In this document: positions 45,603 through 57,838 of the stretch, in pieces
Layout of the letters: each line of letters opens with the position of its first letter
Position numbering within the stretch: the first letter of the stretch is position 1
DNA from: Plecoglossus altivelis
Taxonomy: Eukaryota; Chordata; Actinopteri; Osmeriformes; Plecoglossidae
Reading direction: 5' to 3'
DNA length: 64,000 nt
Assembly: GCA_036571765.1 (NCBI GenBank)
Contig: BROE01000022.1
Location: forward strand, 3,382,221 to 3,446,220
Notes under the pieces: model-generated
What the model saw: the letters and a program-made list of their open reading frames with translations, nothing else
The model's database searches: none
What the model was told of the DNA's origin: nothing
Translations under genes and position numbers: made by a program

Positions 45603-46227
45603 GGAGTGGGACGCTTGAGACAGAACACTTGTTGTAACCACAGAAAGTTACAATATAAAATACTTGACTAACAGTTCAGGCTTACTTTGGGTTTATTCCA
45701 CTGGATATTTAGTGGGGTAGTTAAGGTTAAGTTTTGAAGTTGTTTATTGGATTTTTTATTCTGCAACCGGAGGCAAGAGTAAAAACACAAGCTCATTAAT
45801 AACTGAGAAACACACTGTCCTGTTCAGTGTCAGAAACCACACATGCATGGTTCTTTTTAGTCTCATTGTGTGTGAGCTTAATGTTTTGTAAAATGTCCTT
45901 TAATCCAAGGAGCCTATTAAGACTGCTGCACTGAGTACAGACTTCAATTCAAGTATCGTTCATCCACTAAGACACTGTCTAATCACAAGCAGACCTCGGA
46001 CAGGTTGTAAGGATCTCCTGCTGTTCAGGTTTCAAACACAAACCTTAAAGAGCCATCTCTATGCAGCCTCCCTGTCTCCTAATTAAAGGTGTTTTCTAAG
46101 TAATCTTCCCAAAAGTTTAGAGTGTTCCTCCCCTGTCTCTTTAGACTAGCATGAGCTCAACTAAAACCCTTAAAAGTTGTGCTGTCCTCTTCTTGTACTG
46201 CATACATCTGAGGCTTCCTGCAGCAGG
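45603..46227. other. Unique intergenic DNA, no gene seen
   Basis: Complex A/T-leaning sequence with no frame of note. Confidence 0.5.
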
Positions 46228-46445
46228 AGAAGATGAAGGCAGGCATGGAGAGAGAGGCTAGAGAGAGACATTGGAGAGGGAGGCCAGAGAGAGAGAGTCA
46301 GAGAGAGTGTCAGAGAGAAAGATTCAGAGAGAGTCCGAGAGAGTCAGAAAGAGAGTCAAAGTGAGAGTCAAAGAGTGAGAGAGAGTCAGAAAGAGAGAGT
46401 CAGAAAGAGAGTGTCAGAGATGGAGGCATAGAAGGGTGAGGCATA
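46228..46445. repeat. Purine-rich GAGA/GTCAGA repeat
   Basis: Units of AGAGAGAGTCAGA with variable length. The plus strand is almost all purine. Confidence 0.9.
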
Positions 46446-46639
46446 GAAGAGGGAGGAGAAGAGTGGGAGAGCAGAATTAGTTACACGAGTTAAGAAGTGA
46501 ACCGAGGGAGGTCTGTAAAAGAGGGAGAGAGAAGAGAAAGCCTACAGATATGAGATCCTGGGAGAGGCTGAACATGGAAGGAATGTGAGTGGGAGGAAAA
46601 TGAAAAGCTCCGCAAAAAGAACAGAGAACAGAGACGCAG

Positions 46640-46727
46640 GCAGTGTTAGGAGACAGACCAGGCAGTGCTAGGAGACAGACCAGGCAGTGTTAGGAGACAG
46701 ACCAGGCAGTGTTAGGAGACAGACCAG
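46640..46727. repeat. 22-bp tandem repeat, 4 copies
   Basis: GCAGTGTTAGGAGACAGACC plus AG, starting at 46640, 46662, 46684 and 46706. Only the second differs (GTGCTAGG). Confidence 0.95.
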
Positions 46728-48127
46728 ACGAGAGGCAAGAGGGAGGAGGGATGAGAGGACGGTAGAGGACAGAGAATAGGTGTGGAGCCCCAGTGGGAAA
46801 CATGAGGTAGACAGGGAGAGGTCCCGTCACAGGGTTGGGGACAGGGGAGGACGTGCAGGGACACATCTGTGGAGACAGAAGCAGCCATGCAAGACCACCC
46901 CACTAGGAGGTCAGCTGTCAGAACACGGGCTGCTGGGATAGGGGGCAGGGCATGGCTGGCAGACCTGTAGACCTGTGGCCAGGCAGCAGAGAGACGCAGG
47001 GAAGAACAGGAGGAGAGAAGCAGAAGGTCATTCTTTTGGGTCAGACTGTGTCATTGTCTGGTTTTAGAGAGGTAACTCTACCCTGTTCACAACACTGTGC
47101 TGACCAGGAATGTGGCAAGGAGTGAATGAATGGATAGAGGTGGAGTGAGGTGGATCACAGTACAGTAGCAGGAACAACACACACTTGTTTCCAAATGACA
47201 TGATCACACTAGCAAAATAATTTTCATTCTTTAATTTGACAAAATGTTAAGAACATAGATTTTATTATTGCTATGAGCATGCAGAATGAGCATGAAAGGC
47301 AGAAAAACCATACTTGTCTAGCATGAGATTACCAGCAAGATAGCATGATCACAGCAAAGAAATTATAATTATCTCTAATAATTATCTAGTGTACACATGG
47401 ATTCTTATCACCTTAAAACAGATCATACTATCCTAAAGCACAGTGCAGCACAGTGCAGCTACATAAATAGTGTTGTGTGTTGGCTTGGCAACTCAAGATA
47501 GAATGACTTGTACCTTAAAAAGCGGATTATGGTAAACAGGAGATATGGAACAGAAATACATTAATTTTGGTACACAATCAGCTACAGTATGACAGAGAGC
47601 AGCGACTCACCTGTGGTGTTGGAGTGCGTGTATGCTTGCATTAGTAAATCTGCATAAGTGCATACACATCTCCTGCATAAGCACACATCAACTCACATAA
47701 ATAAGCGCACATGCAGTGTACATGACTGAAATATATGCAGGAGAAGGTGAGAAGCCTCATCAAAATGTGATTTTGATGAGGCCTCAAAAATGTTTTGAAA
47801 AGAGCAGTTTGTTGTCATCTTAACAACCCCTTATGGTAGTTTTATGCTCAGGTATTGGCTCTAAACAGCTTCTGCAAATGGTTTCAATCTCAAACTGTAT
47901 CACAATCAAACATTTTAGTACCTTTCTCTGCTGTGTCTGAACTAAACTTGAGCGGTTTGTTATTACCAGCTACAAGGCCCTGAGCATCCCTCTCCTCATG
48001 ATTCATATTCAATCCTGATTCAAGGATCTGTAAATATTATGTTTGCCAAGCATGCTGCGCTATCTTTCTTTTAACAAGATTAAAGTTTGGCATGCCACTG
48101 TGCCAAGATAAAATTCATGAGTACACA
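46728..48127. other. Unique intergenic DNA with a perfect hairpin
   Basis: G/A-rich to 47030, then A/T-rich. A perfect 13-bp inverted repeat (GCCTCATCAAAAT / ATTTTGATGAGGC) with a 3-nt loop lies at 47754-47782. GCACAGTGCAGC is doubled near 47440. No gene was seen. Confidence 0.5.
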
Positions 48128-48255
48128 GCTCCTATCTCCCTCTTTCTCGCGCCCCCTCTCGCCCCCTCCTCTCTCCCTACTCTCTCTCTCTCCGCTCCTT
48201 CTCCCCCTCCCTCTCTCTTTCCCTACTCTTTCTCTCTCTCTCCAACCCCTGCCTC
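48128..48255. repeat. Pyrimidine-rich CTCTCC repeat
   Basis: CCCCCTC, TCTCTCTC and CCCTACTC units. Almost no purines for about 125 bases. Confidence 0.88.
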
Positions 48256-49071
48256 CAGCCCTCCTTCCCTGCTCTCCTCTAATGACATCCTTTCACTCGC
48301 TTCATCCCTCGTTCCCTTACTAAGATCCTTTTACTCATGGACTGATTCTGAAACGTAACCTCAGGAAATGGCCAATAAAGAAAGTGAAAATAAACAATAA
48401 ATAATTATACATGTTCTGCTTTTGAATTAATCTTGGCTGTGGGTTGGCTTCAGAAATCCAGAACCAATTATCATATTTGTACCCTCCTGCAAAGAATAGA
48501 ACATGTTGAAGTTTACACAATCAACATTTTTAATAAAATACATGTCTTCAAAGACATCCTAGTCTTTGTCGTATCGCTGTATAAAGACAGCAAAATGTGC
48601 TTAAGAAATTCATTTATCCACCTCCATTGGAATCACTAAATGGCCAACCAAACCTCCTCAAAGGCTGAAATGATCAACAGCAGTCTTTCTAACGATAAGA
48701 TACATCTATCACCTTTCAGTACATTGCAAAAGGTAGTGAAAACGGTCTTTTACCTACTACAATCAAAATAAGATACTCTCCATTATTACCATCCAAATGG
48801 TGTCGTCCTCACAGGAGATAAAAATAGGCGTATTGGCTTGCTGTGATTCTCCAGAAGCACAATAAAAGTGTCAATCTCAGCAGGCAGAAGGGTGGGTCCC
48901 CACAGCCCAGAGCCTGCAGGGTTCATCTGAAACAGGAGCTGAATGTCTGCGAGCAGGAAACCCAGACAGAAGGTGAGGATCATGTATGAGACTGATTCCA
49001 CAGGGACACAACCACTGGAGCTGGAATGCAACGCTGCAGTGTATGATTTCAGGTGGATTTATTTAGTAACA
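48256..49071. other. Unique intergenic DNA, no gene seen
   Basis: A/T-rich complex sequence with frames up to about 80 codons and no domain-like composition. Confidence 0.5.
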
Positions 49072-49081
49072 CCCCTCTCCC

Positions 49082-49138
<57 letters not shown>

Positions 49139-49163
49139 CCCCTCCCCCTCTCCTCCCCCCCCC
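49072..49163. repeat. Poly-C tract
   Basis: An uninterrupted run of about 50 C from 49084 to 49135, then C-rich with single T interruptions. The true length is uncertain because long homopolymers are error-prone in sequencing. Confidence 0.93.
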
Positions 49164-49500
49164 AATGATCTAGTACAGTACTGTAATTACTAACTGATAT
49201 TGGTGGAGTAACGTTATGAATGTTTTGTCAATGTGATCATTATGGTCTGTGTGTGGTGTTATACAAGTCTTTTAGATCACCATTCTGCTCAGCTATAAGT
49301 CATACCTGGCCTTTTTGACAGTTTCTGTGTGTTGTGTATATGTGCATGTTTTCTTACGTGCGTGCATGGGTTAAGTTTATGCATTCATGTGTGTGAACTG
49401 TATGGGCAGGTGTTTATGTGATTTGAGCGTTGATGTGTGTCTGTGGTTGTTGGTGGTGTCATTTAATTTATGAATATAGTTGATTTATTTTGCTTGTGTG
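49164..49500. other. Unique spacer, GT-leaning
   Basis: TGTG-rich complex DNA between the poly-C tract and a GA repeat. No gene was seen. Confidence 0.5.
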
Positions 49501-49618
49501 AGAGATTAGAGAGAGAGTGAGAATGAGAGAGAGAGAAGAGAGAGAGAGATGAGAAAGAGAGAGAGAACGTGACAGATATGAAATAGATGGAGAGAGAGAG
49601 GCGAGAGCAGAGTAGAGA
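49501..49618. repeat. (GA)n with interruptions
   Basis: AGAGAGAGTGAGAATGAGAG, then GA-rich with CGTGACAGATATG interruptions. Confidence 0.9.
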
Positions 49619-49725
49619 GATTGGTCGCTGTTGCAAGCTTGTACTGTGTGTGGTTAGCAGGTGACAGCTGTGATCATGAGGCCTTGTCAGGGCAGAAGCA
49701 GGTAAACACGCTCATTTGGGGACGG

Positions 49726-50042
49726 CAGACCAGCCACAGAGACCACAGACACCACAGACAGGAGGGAGCAGACCAGCCACAGACACCACAGACAGGAGGG
49801 AGCAGACCAGCCACAGACACCACAGACAGGAGGGAGCAGACCAGCCACAGACACCACTGACAGGAGGGAGCAGACCAGCCACAGACACCACTGACAGGAG
49901 GGAGCAGACCAGCCACAGACACCACAGACAGGAGGGAGCAGACCAACCACAGACACCACAGACAGGAGGGAGCAGACCAGCCACAGACACCACAGACAGG
50001 AGGGAGCAGACCAGCTGCACACACCACAGACAGGATGGAGCA
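49726..50042. repeat. 34-bp minisatellite, about 9 copies
   Basis: Units begin GACCAGCCACAGACACCACA and end GACAGGAGGGAGCA, at 49771, 49805, 49839, 49873, 49907, 49941, 49975 and 50009, plus an expanded first unit. The period is not a multiple of 3, yet all frames are stop-free, so ORFs cycle through three reading frames with a 34-residue super-period. Confidence 0.95.
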
Positions 50043-50194
50043 GTGCATCTCTGAACCCTTCAGGAAACAACACATGTAGTAGCAAGAACAACACGCAGCT
50101 TCTTCCAGGAGAGTTTAGAATGTGGTCCGGTGGGACCAAACCATGAATCCCAGGAGGACTCCACAGAGCAGGGACACTTCCTCAACCCTTCTCA

Positions 50195-50491
50195 GAGTGG
50201 CTTCCTACCCCAGGTCAGAGTGACATCCTTGCCCAGGTCAGAGTGACATCCTTGCCCAGGTCAGAGTGGCTTCCTTCCCCAGGTCAGAGTGGCTTCCTTC
50301 CCCAGGTCAGAGTGACATCCTTGCCCAGGTCAGAGTGACTTCCTTCCCCAGGTCAGAGTGACATCCTTGCCCAGGTCAGAGTGACTTTATTCCCCAGGTC
50401 AGAGTGGCTTCCTTCCCCAGGTCAGAGTGACTTTATTCCCCAGGTCAGAGTGGCTTCCTTCACCAGGTCAGAGTGACTTCCTACCCCAGGT
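50195..50491. repeat. 23-bp minisatellite, about 12 copies
   Basis: CCCAGGTCAGAGTGACATCC plus TTG, alternating with GGCTTCCTTC and ACTTTATTC variants. It lies only about 150 bp from the 34-bp array. Confidence 0.94.
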
Positions 50492-53039
50492 AAGAGACGC
50501 TTGAGTGTCTTCTGGCTCCCAGAGGTGCATCTCCGTGTCTCATCAGGTGCATTCTAGAGATTTCCATTCCAACCCACTTCCACTTCTATAATTTTTACTC
50601 TTTCAAAGGTAAATGCTGGGTTTACCAAATGGTCCAGTTTCTGTCTTATACATCAATGCCCTCCATCTTTCCTGTTCTGTGAACCATCAAGAACCAGACC
50701 TATACTAGTAGAGGAGGAGAAGAGTTTTAGAGTTACTATTGTAGTTCTCAAGGCTGATCCTGTGTGATCCCACTCAACAGAACACTCTCCTGTTTTAGAT
50801 ATGCTGTTCAGGAATGACTTGAAGAGATGTATGGCTGCTCAATGTGTCGCAAGCACAGTGTCATCTTTTAACATCCACATGTTTTTTTGTAACTTAAATC
50901 TGATATGTTTGTGTGTTTTTTTATTATGCAGTTAGATTCAGTAGATAGAAAATCATCAAGCACTGTGACTGAATATATATAGCAAGTAATTAAGAAACAA
51001 CCACATTGCTATTAAGTTAAATTAATCTTATTCAACTGTATATCACTGTTATTCCACACAAATGATGGTCTGAGTTATGTCCACTTAATTATGCCTTTTT
51101 TTCTTTTCCAGAAGATCTCTTGAGTGTCCCAAGTTACTTGCACATTAACATGGATTTGGTATCAACTTCTTAATCTTATCAGGAGACGAAAGCTCGATTC
51201 CAATCTTTACAAAGACTTTCTGAATGAAATAGATACTGGATCCTCCCTATCTCTGGAGTTCAAATGCCTGATAGATCAGTAGTACGCCACGCTACTAAGG
51301 ACAAAATAACTTTTGCATAAATTCTGTGCTGAAGGTTACCACTAAGGTGAAATTTTGAAGGTTTGGAATAACAGAAATCTGTCTGCCTTTTGTAGCATGA
51401 CTTGAGTGTCACTGTTGAGTGAACAGAGCATGGAAAAATAGATTGGAGAGAGAGACAGACAGATAGAGAAAGAGAGAGACAGTGATAGAAGGAGAGCGAG
51501 ACAGAGTGAAAGAGAGAGACAGAGAGGGGAAGCCTAGAATTATATGGGTCTGCCATTTCAGGTCATTCATAGCAGTCTGGCCTGCCTTAGAGCTAAGCTC
51601 CCTGTCTCCTCAGGCTAGCCATGCTAAATAGCTTATAGCACAAGCTTGTTAGCTCCTGGAGGGCCAGAGAATATATGGAGATGAGTTGGCAGGGGGTCCT
51701 ATTTGTTAAGCATGATTAGCTGATTGCTATTTTCAGGCGGATTGACAATGCTCAGGGGGGAGTTTAGATATGGTGAACCTGTTTATAATGATCCTAATAC
51801 TCTTGAGATGTTCAGCAGGGAAGAATGACGACTCTGAAGACTGGAAATAAAATCCACAAGTACACAGATGACAATGGAGAGCAGAGGTTGATGTTCTCTG
51901 TGACTCCTTTAAAACAGCGACAATCTTCTCCTTCAACTGCCCTCAGAGCCGGCCTCCAAGGAACCACTGTGTAACCATGGTAACAACACAGCATGTCACT
52001 TCCTTCTACAATTGGAAGCTGGGTTTGGGCGGTTTCTCTTTGTCTTCATCCTTGGAAGCCTGATCTAGTCTGGAACAGGGAGAAATCCCCTCACAATGAC
52101 TGTCACCTCACCACCCTGACCTCTCGGGTTCTTGAAACCAAAAGACACACAACAACCTGAAGTGTCCAACATTGAATCCAACAGTTGGTTTATATCTCAC
52201 AGAATCTAAGTAATGATACTTGAAAGATGATGATGCAATGGAAGAATACTGTTACAAACTGCTGACAGACCGGGTGGCTGGACATGTGACAGGCTTGAGA
52301 ACAGATGACCTTGACAGGCCAGCCTCTTGAAACAGCAGTGACACTTCTGTCTACATTAGCTGAAGAACATGTCTCCCTGTATCCATCCCACCTTTCAGCT
52401 CAGGCTAAAGGAGGCTCAGACAGCAGGCAGCTCTGACAAGGCAGCCTTCTGCCTAGTCCGTCGCTTGGACTCTCTTCATGTAGTAGCTCTGCCACCTCTC
52501 CAACGCAGCTTCATTACAGCTGTGTGGGAGCTAAGGAAAGGACATTTCTCATGAAATTCATGACAAGTGACCACCTCAAACTAACACACTCTCAACTCGC
52601 TTCTAGGACCTCAATTCATTTTCGAATCTGTTTCATGAAGGGATTCGAAGCATATTATGTTGATTTCCCTGGACACACATTGCCCCAAACTCAAATTAGA
52701 TTGGGAAGACCAATTATATTCATTCATGCTTTATTCCGTCTTGGCTCTTTTCACCACAGAGGAGAGGAATCAAGAAGACACATGGATTTATTGGTTCCTT
52801 TCAGTAAAGGTGGAAATAGCTATGATAAGTGCACGAAAATGCTTTACTGTCTGAATACAAATGTCTTGTGAAGAATTAGCACAACAAATTCCACTTGTGC
52901 CAATAATCTATTGCTGAATAGATTCTATCATTCAAGACAGAACTTTACATTTTGCATCGGACAGCTAGCACGACCAAGTTGTTGAACAGAAAACACCATT
53001 AAATCACGTAACATAACATAAATTACTAGACAAGCAAAA
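50492..53039. other. Unique intergenic DNA, no gene seen
   Basis: A/T-rich complex sequence, with a GA-rich patch at 51440-51532 (AGAGAGAGACAGACAG units). The 115-codon frame at 52524-52871 is not recognisable. Confidence 0.5.
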
Positions 53040-53300
53040 CTTCATTTTTACCAGGGCCCTTTGCAGGTAAATGACCAAGGCCCATCAAACCCAGATGCTC
53101 GTTAACATTTTAATTATGAACCGCTTGTTAAGATGTCAACTATTTTGTTTATTGTGTTTGCTGATTAAGTGATTTACCACCATGGCCAAATTCACTGCAA
53201 TGCAACAATGATGCAGGTGATGGTGCAGCCAAGAGAGAGGAATAATGATTTTAGCATCGAGGAGGCAGAACACCACCTGCAAGCTTGTTGAAACATTTTA
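53040..53300. promoter_or_regulatory. Candidate conserved non-coding element
   Basis: Complex block with TTTTAATTATGAACCG, TTTGTTTATTGTGTTTGC (forkhead-like), GATTAAGTGATTTACC and GAATAATGATTTTAGC. No ORF of note. Called on motif density and composition only. Confidence 0.3.
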
Positions 53301-53394
53301 TGTTATTTGAAATTAGAGTCCAACATATGCCATAGGCTGTACCCAGTCTAGATGGTGTTGGGCTGTAGCAGTGTGTGGACGCTACCTTAACAAC

Positions 53395-53652
53395 GCAGCT
53401 CCTTATCCTCTCCTCAGCTCCTCCTCCCCCATCTCCTCCTCTCTTCCTTTCTTCCTCTCCTCCTCTCCTCAGCTTCTGCTCTCCTCCTCTCCTCAGCTCC
53501 TCCTCTACTCCGCTCCTCCTCTCCTCCTCTTCTCCTCAGCTCCTGCTCTCCTCCTCTCCTCCTCTCCTCAGCTCCTCTCCTCCTCTCCTCTCCTCAGCTC
53601 CCCCTCTACTCCTCCTCTTCTCCTCAGCTCCTGCTCTCCTCAGCTCCTCCTC
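53395..53652. repeat. Pyrimidine-rich CTCCTCTCCTCAGCTCCTG repeat
   Basis: Units of CTCCTCTCCTCAGCTCCT with irregular insertions of TCCTC. Serine/leucine/proline frames of about 150 codons are by-products. Confidence 0.92.
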
Positions 53653-54049
53653 AAACAGTGGAAAGGAGGCCGGCAGAGGTCCTCAGAAGCACATCCCTCC
53701 AAATCCAGCTCACTTGTCTGCACTGTCAAGTCTCCAGGGTGGTGTTCTCCTGTTTCTCACCTCTCTTGTGTTGCTGCAGGATGGATGGCTTCAACTCGTG
53801 TGAGTTTATTGACACGGTGCTGATCCCACCATATGTTTGTTCCCGATAGCTTGAGGGACAGGAGGTGTACACAAGCGCATCGACAAAACCAATCTATTCT
53901 TCCATTTGGTTATTTTAGACATATTCACAAAGATGCTAGAACATCGAATGTTGATTGTATGTTGATTGAGTGGGTGGATTGAGATCACACAGGCTTGTTT
54001 GTGCTGTGAAAGGTGTGTCTGTGTGCCACCAAGGGAGGGGCTGGGAAGA
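53653..54049. other. Unique spacer, no gene seen
   Basis: Complex sequence between two repeat arrays. Confidence 0.5.
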
Positions 54050-54470
54050 CTACACACACACCCTGTAGACACACACACACTGTAGATCCACACACACACT
54101 GTACACACAGCCCTACACACACCCTGTAGACACACACGCACACTGTACACACAGCCCTACACACACCCTGTAGACACATACACCCTGTAGACACACACAC
54201 ACACACTGTATGCACACACACAAACACTGTAGACACACTCACCCTCTATACACACACACCCTGTAGACACACACACCCTGTACACACACACACCCTGCAG
54301 ACACACTCACCCTGTAGACACACACACCTTGTAGACACACACACCCTCTACACGCACACACTGTCTATACACACTCACCCTGTAGACACACACCCTGTAC
54401 ACACACACACACCCTGTACACACACACCCTGTACACACACACACTCACTCTGTCCACACACACCCTACAC
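54050..54470. repeat. Compound (CA)n / CCCTGTAGACACA minisatellite
   Basis: CACACACCCTGTAGACACAC units with variable CA length and CTGTACAC, CTCTATAC and CTGCAGAC variants, about twenty anchors in all. Confidence 0.93.
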
Positions 54471-56078
54471 CACAAGCACCTCAAGCACCACATGCTAGAC
54501 ATTCATAGTTTAATGATTCCAGGCCTGTTGCTGATACATCTGGTGGCAGGTGAGCTGTAGCCAGGCTAGCCAGGAAATGGAACTAGAGGAACAAGGTTAA
54601 TGGATGGAAGCTGCTCAAAAGAAGATCTAACACTAAACGATGTACTGCAGGGAAACAGTGCTTCCTTGTTAGTGTGGAACCTGGTTATTTATTTATTTCC
54701 CAGGGATGCGTAAGCCTGCAGAGACCTTCGTAGGGTCAAATGACATATTCCTTCAACAAGCTGCTTCTTCAGTAAGTGAAGTACTTAGATCAGCATTGAT
54801 CAGTCAGAGAGCTGAGAAACCAGACCGGCAAACACGTCATATGTTGACCCTGGAGAAACATCAGACCTCAACCTTGGGAGTTGGATATTTGTTTTTGACA
54901 GTCTGCAGTGAATGTTATCCTCTTTTATGTGTTGAGTGGACCACATAAAGGACTATTGTTAATAATCTTTGGAAAGGTCTGATCTCTGCTGTTTCCATTT
55001 TTGCCAGTGCTTCTGTCCCATCACAACAATAACCATCTAGCAAATGACATCTTTCATATTGTACCACTACTTGTGGTCATTGTGCCCTGCAATGCTGTCT
55101 GTTCCCAGCCTGTTTCTGTTTTGTGGCTCCACCTGGACTCTGCATGTCTGTGTCCTTAATCAGTATCTCCTTCCTGCTCCCCTTCTCTGGACCTTTCTCC
55201 ACTTCCTGCCGCTGTAAACGAGTTTGACTTGGGGCTTGATTCCCTGCTAGATGTATAGGAAGGGAAGGTGACAGGGAGCCTATTGTGATGAATAGTCTTC
55301 TGAAACTATGAAGTGGTGCCCCCGTCATTGTTCCTCCCTGCCGTCTCCCTCTGCCTCCGTCCTTATTTGATGGATAGTATTTGGGCTGGTGAGCGTCATG
55401 CTATTAGCTGGCAGTCTCTGCTACTACCAGTCACATGTGTGGCCAGACACTTGTGCCAGAACAAAGACTGTTCTGGACGCACACCAGAGACAAAAACCAT
55501 ATTATAGATACACTATACCATAATGCACTATACCACTATACTATACACACGCCATGATATACAGACACTGTCCTGGATATGCACTATACTAGAAATACAC
55601 TAGAGACAGCCCTGTGCAGAAAAGATCCACACACATTCTGAGGTCTAGTGATGTTCTTGACAAATTTGTGTGAAAACATTTTATGAAAACTCCCTCCAGT
55701 TGCAGATTTTGTTGTGCCCTTGATCAAGCAATAGCACAGGCCATCACGTCAGCTCAGCTGTGACACCGCAAATATTACAGTGCCTCTGGCCACCATTACT
55801 GGAAAGTGACACAACTTTTATGAGCCCATTTGATGCAGTTCTCGAAAGTTAAGTCATTAAAAGCACAAACTGTGATGTGTGGTTATCTCTTTGAAAGAGG
55901 AACTTTAAGACAAACATCATGATAAAAGTAAATGTGTTTTTGCCTCGTCACGTCATCATTGTTGAAACAGAGTCTGGCACTAAACATTTCTAACATCAAT
56001 GCGATCTTAGTCTTTCTGTCAGTAAATCTTTTTATTTCAGCATTTGTTTGCATTGTTCACCTCCGGGATGAAAATACA
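54471..56078. other. Unique intergenic DNA, no gene seen
   Basis: Complex sequence with a short ACTATAC-rich patch at 55508-55550. No frame over about 85 codons. Confidence 0.5.
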
Positions 56079-56268
56079 GAGCAGAATACAGAGCAGAATA
56101 TAGAGCAGAATATAGAGCAGAATACAGAGCAGAATACAGAGCAGAATACAGAGCAGAATGTAGAGCAGAATGTAGAGCAGAATATAGAGCAGAATATAGA
56201 GCAGAATACAGAGCAGAATATAGAGCAGAATATAGAGCAGAATGTAGAGCAGAATGTAGAGCAGAGTA
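56079..56268. repeat. 12-bp minisatellite, about 15 copies
   Basis: Unit GAGCAGAATACA, with ATA/GTA variants in runs. In codon register, it gives NTEQ/NIEQ/NVEQ repeats on the plus strand and leucine/serine-rich repeats on the minus strand. Confidence 0.95.
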
Positions 56269-57030
56269 AAGACTTCCAGCAGGACTAAAGAGTATCTGTA
56301 CAAGACTCCTAAACATTGTTTTCTTTTGTTGTCTGGGAGTTTGAGTACTTTTCTTACTAGATTATTAAATGATAACTCTTTGTGTTTTTCCTTTCCATGA
56401 CAACAGAGATGTGTGGGCCCTTGCCACTGTGTCTCTGTGCAGCTTTTGATTGAACAACTCCTCAGCTCCCAACTAAAAGCTTTTTGTGCTTTTAAGGTAA
56501 ATCAATACTTTTGAACATGAGACCAGAAAAGTGCTGTGCGTATGCTTCAGATATGAATAGAGCTTCTTTTTTTCTATCACTTCTGTACGTGCATTCTCTT
56601 CCATCTACGAGCCGTTAATGATTCCTGGTTGGCTAGGAGCCAGAGAGCAATGGACTTTCAGACTATGATCCCTGTGTAATGAGTGTAGGTTGGGGATGTG
56701 ATGATACAAGAGAAGATAGATGGAAGTGTGAAGAGAGAGAATCAAGACTGGAGGAGACTGAAACTGTTGATGACCACAGGCCTGTCTGGGATTTGGATCC
56801 CAGCAGTGTTTCTCACACACAAACAAAAAATATAAAATAAACACATTGTTTTTTTTGAGAGCTTCTACATCCATGTATTCATGAACCCCATGTCCCCTCT
56901 CCCCAGGGTCAGCAGCACAGCCCCTCATCCAACGCCTGTCTCGTTAAACTTTAATGGCCAATATGAAACCCGATCCCTGGGTCCGAGTGGCAGATAACTG
57001 CATCGGCAGGGCAATGTGATAGCATAATCA
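56269..57030. other. Unique intergenic DNA, no gene seen
   Basis: Complex A/T-leaning DNA. The 107-codon minus-strand frame (56605-56928) shows no recognisable domain. Confidence 0.5.
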
Positions 57031-57480
57031 GAGGGGGAGAGGGGGATGGAGAGAGAGAGAGTGAGGGGAAGAGAGAGGGATGAGAGGGGGGAAAGGGAGA
57101 GGGAGACAGCCAGCAGGCACTGACAGCTACACTGCTTGAGACGGAGAGAGAGAAAAATAATAAAAAGAATTTGCCAGCCACAATGCTCAGCTGGAGAGAG
57201 GGGAGGACAGAAGAGGTGGAGCAGGAAGGAATGATTTGGAGACGAGAGGGGGTAGAGCAGAATAGAAGTGATGGAGAGGGAGAAGGACAGAGAGGTAGGA
57301 AAGTATTAAAGTGGTTGAGGAGCGGAGGGACTCTGGGGAAAGGAGTGGAAGATTAGGCAGAAGTAGAGAAGGAGAACATTTGGGATAATTGAGATTAGCT
57401 GAATAGGAAGATGAAAGGAAGAAAAAGAGAAATAAAGGATTTGAGTGTGTATGGAGGACAAGGGAGGTTTGAGCAAAGAG
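57031..57480. repeat. Purine-rich region with GA simple repeats
   Basis: 57031-57090 is GAGAGGGG-type, and 57185-57480 is a diffuse G/A-rich strand (GGAGAGAGGGGAGG, GGAGAAGGACAG). It is less regular than the other arrays. Confidence 0.7.
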
Positions 57481-57699
57481 ACTACATCACAGAGCACTGA
57501 GGAACTGTCTCGGCACTATCTCAGGTTATACATTCTTTCATGAAAAGAGGTGTAAATTAATAACTTTGTAAAACAGTCAAATCAAGACGAATCTTTCACA
57601 ATAATGGGATCATTCATTTCAACCCTCATTCATGGTCCAATGAGTAGTTATGCCTTTACACTGTGATGTTTTGAAAAATTACTGAATTAATTTCCTGGC

Positions 57700-57838
57700 C
57701 ATGTCCTCCCTATCTCTCACCTTTCCTGTCTCTCACCCTTCCTGTCTCTCACCCTGCCTGTATCACCCTCCCTGTCTCACCCTCCCTTTCTCTCATTCTC
57801 CCTGTCTCACACTCCCTCTCTCTCACCCTCCCTGTTCC
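57700..57838. repeat. Pyrimidine-rich CTCTCACCCTCCCTGT repeat
   Basis: About nine units of CTCTCACCCTCCCTGT, with unit lengths of 13-16 bp. Confidence 0.92.

Noticed and set aside
44617..45618. 333-codon Leu/Cys/Ala/Ser ORF, possibly a membrane protein
   Set aside because: It is wholly the CTG/CTCTG repeat. Equivalent frames exist in other registers and on the other strand.
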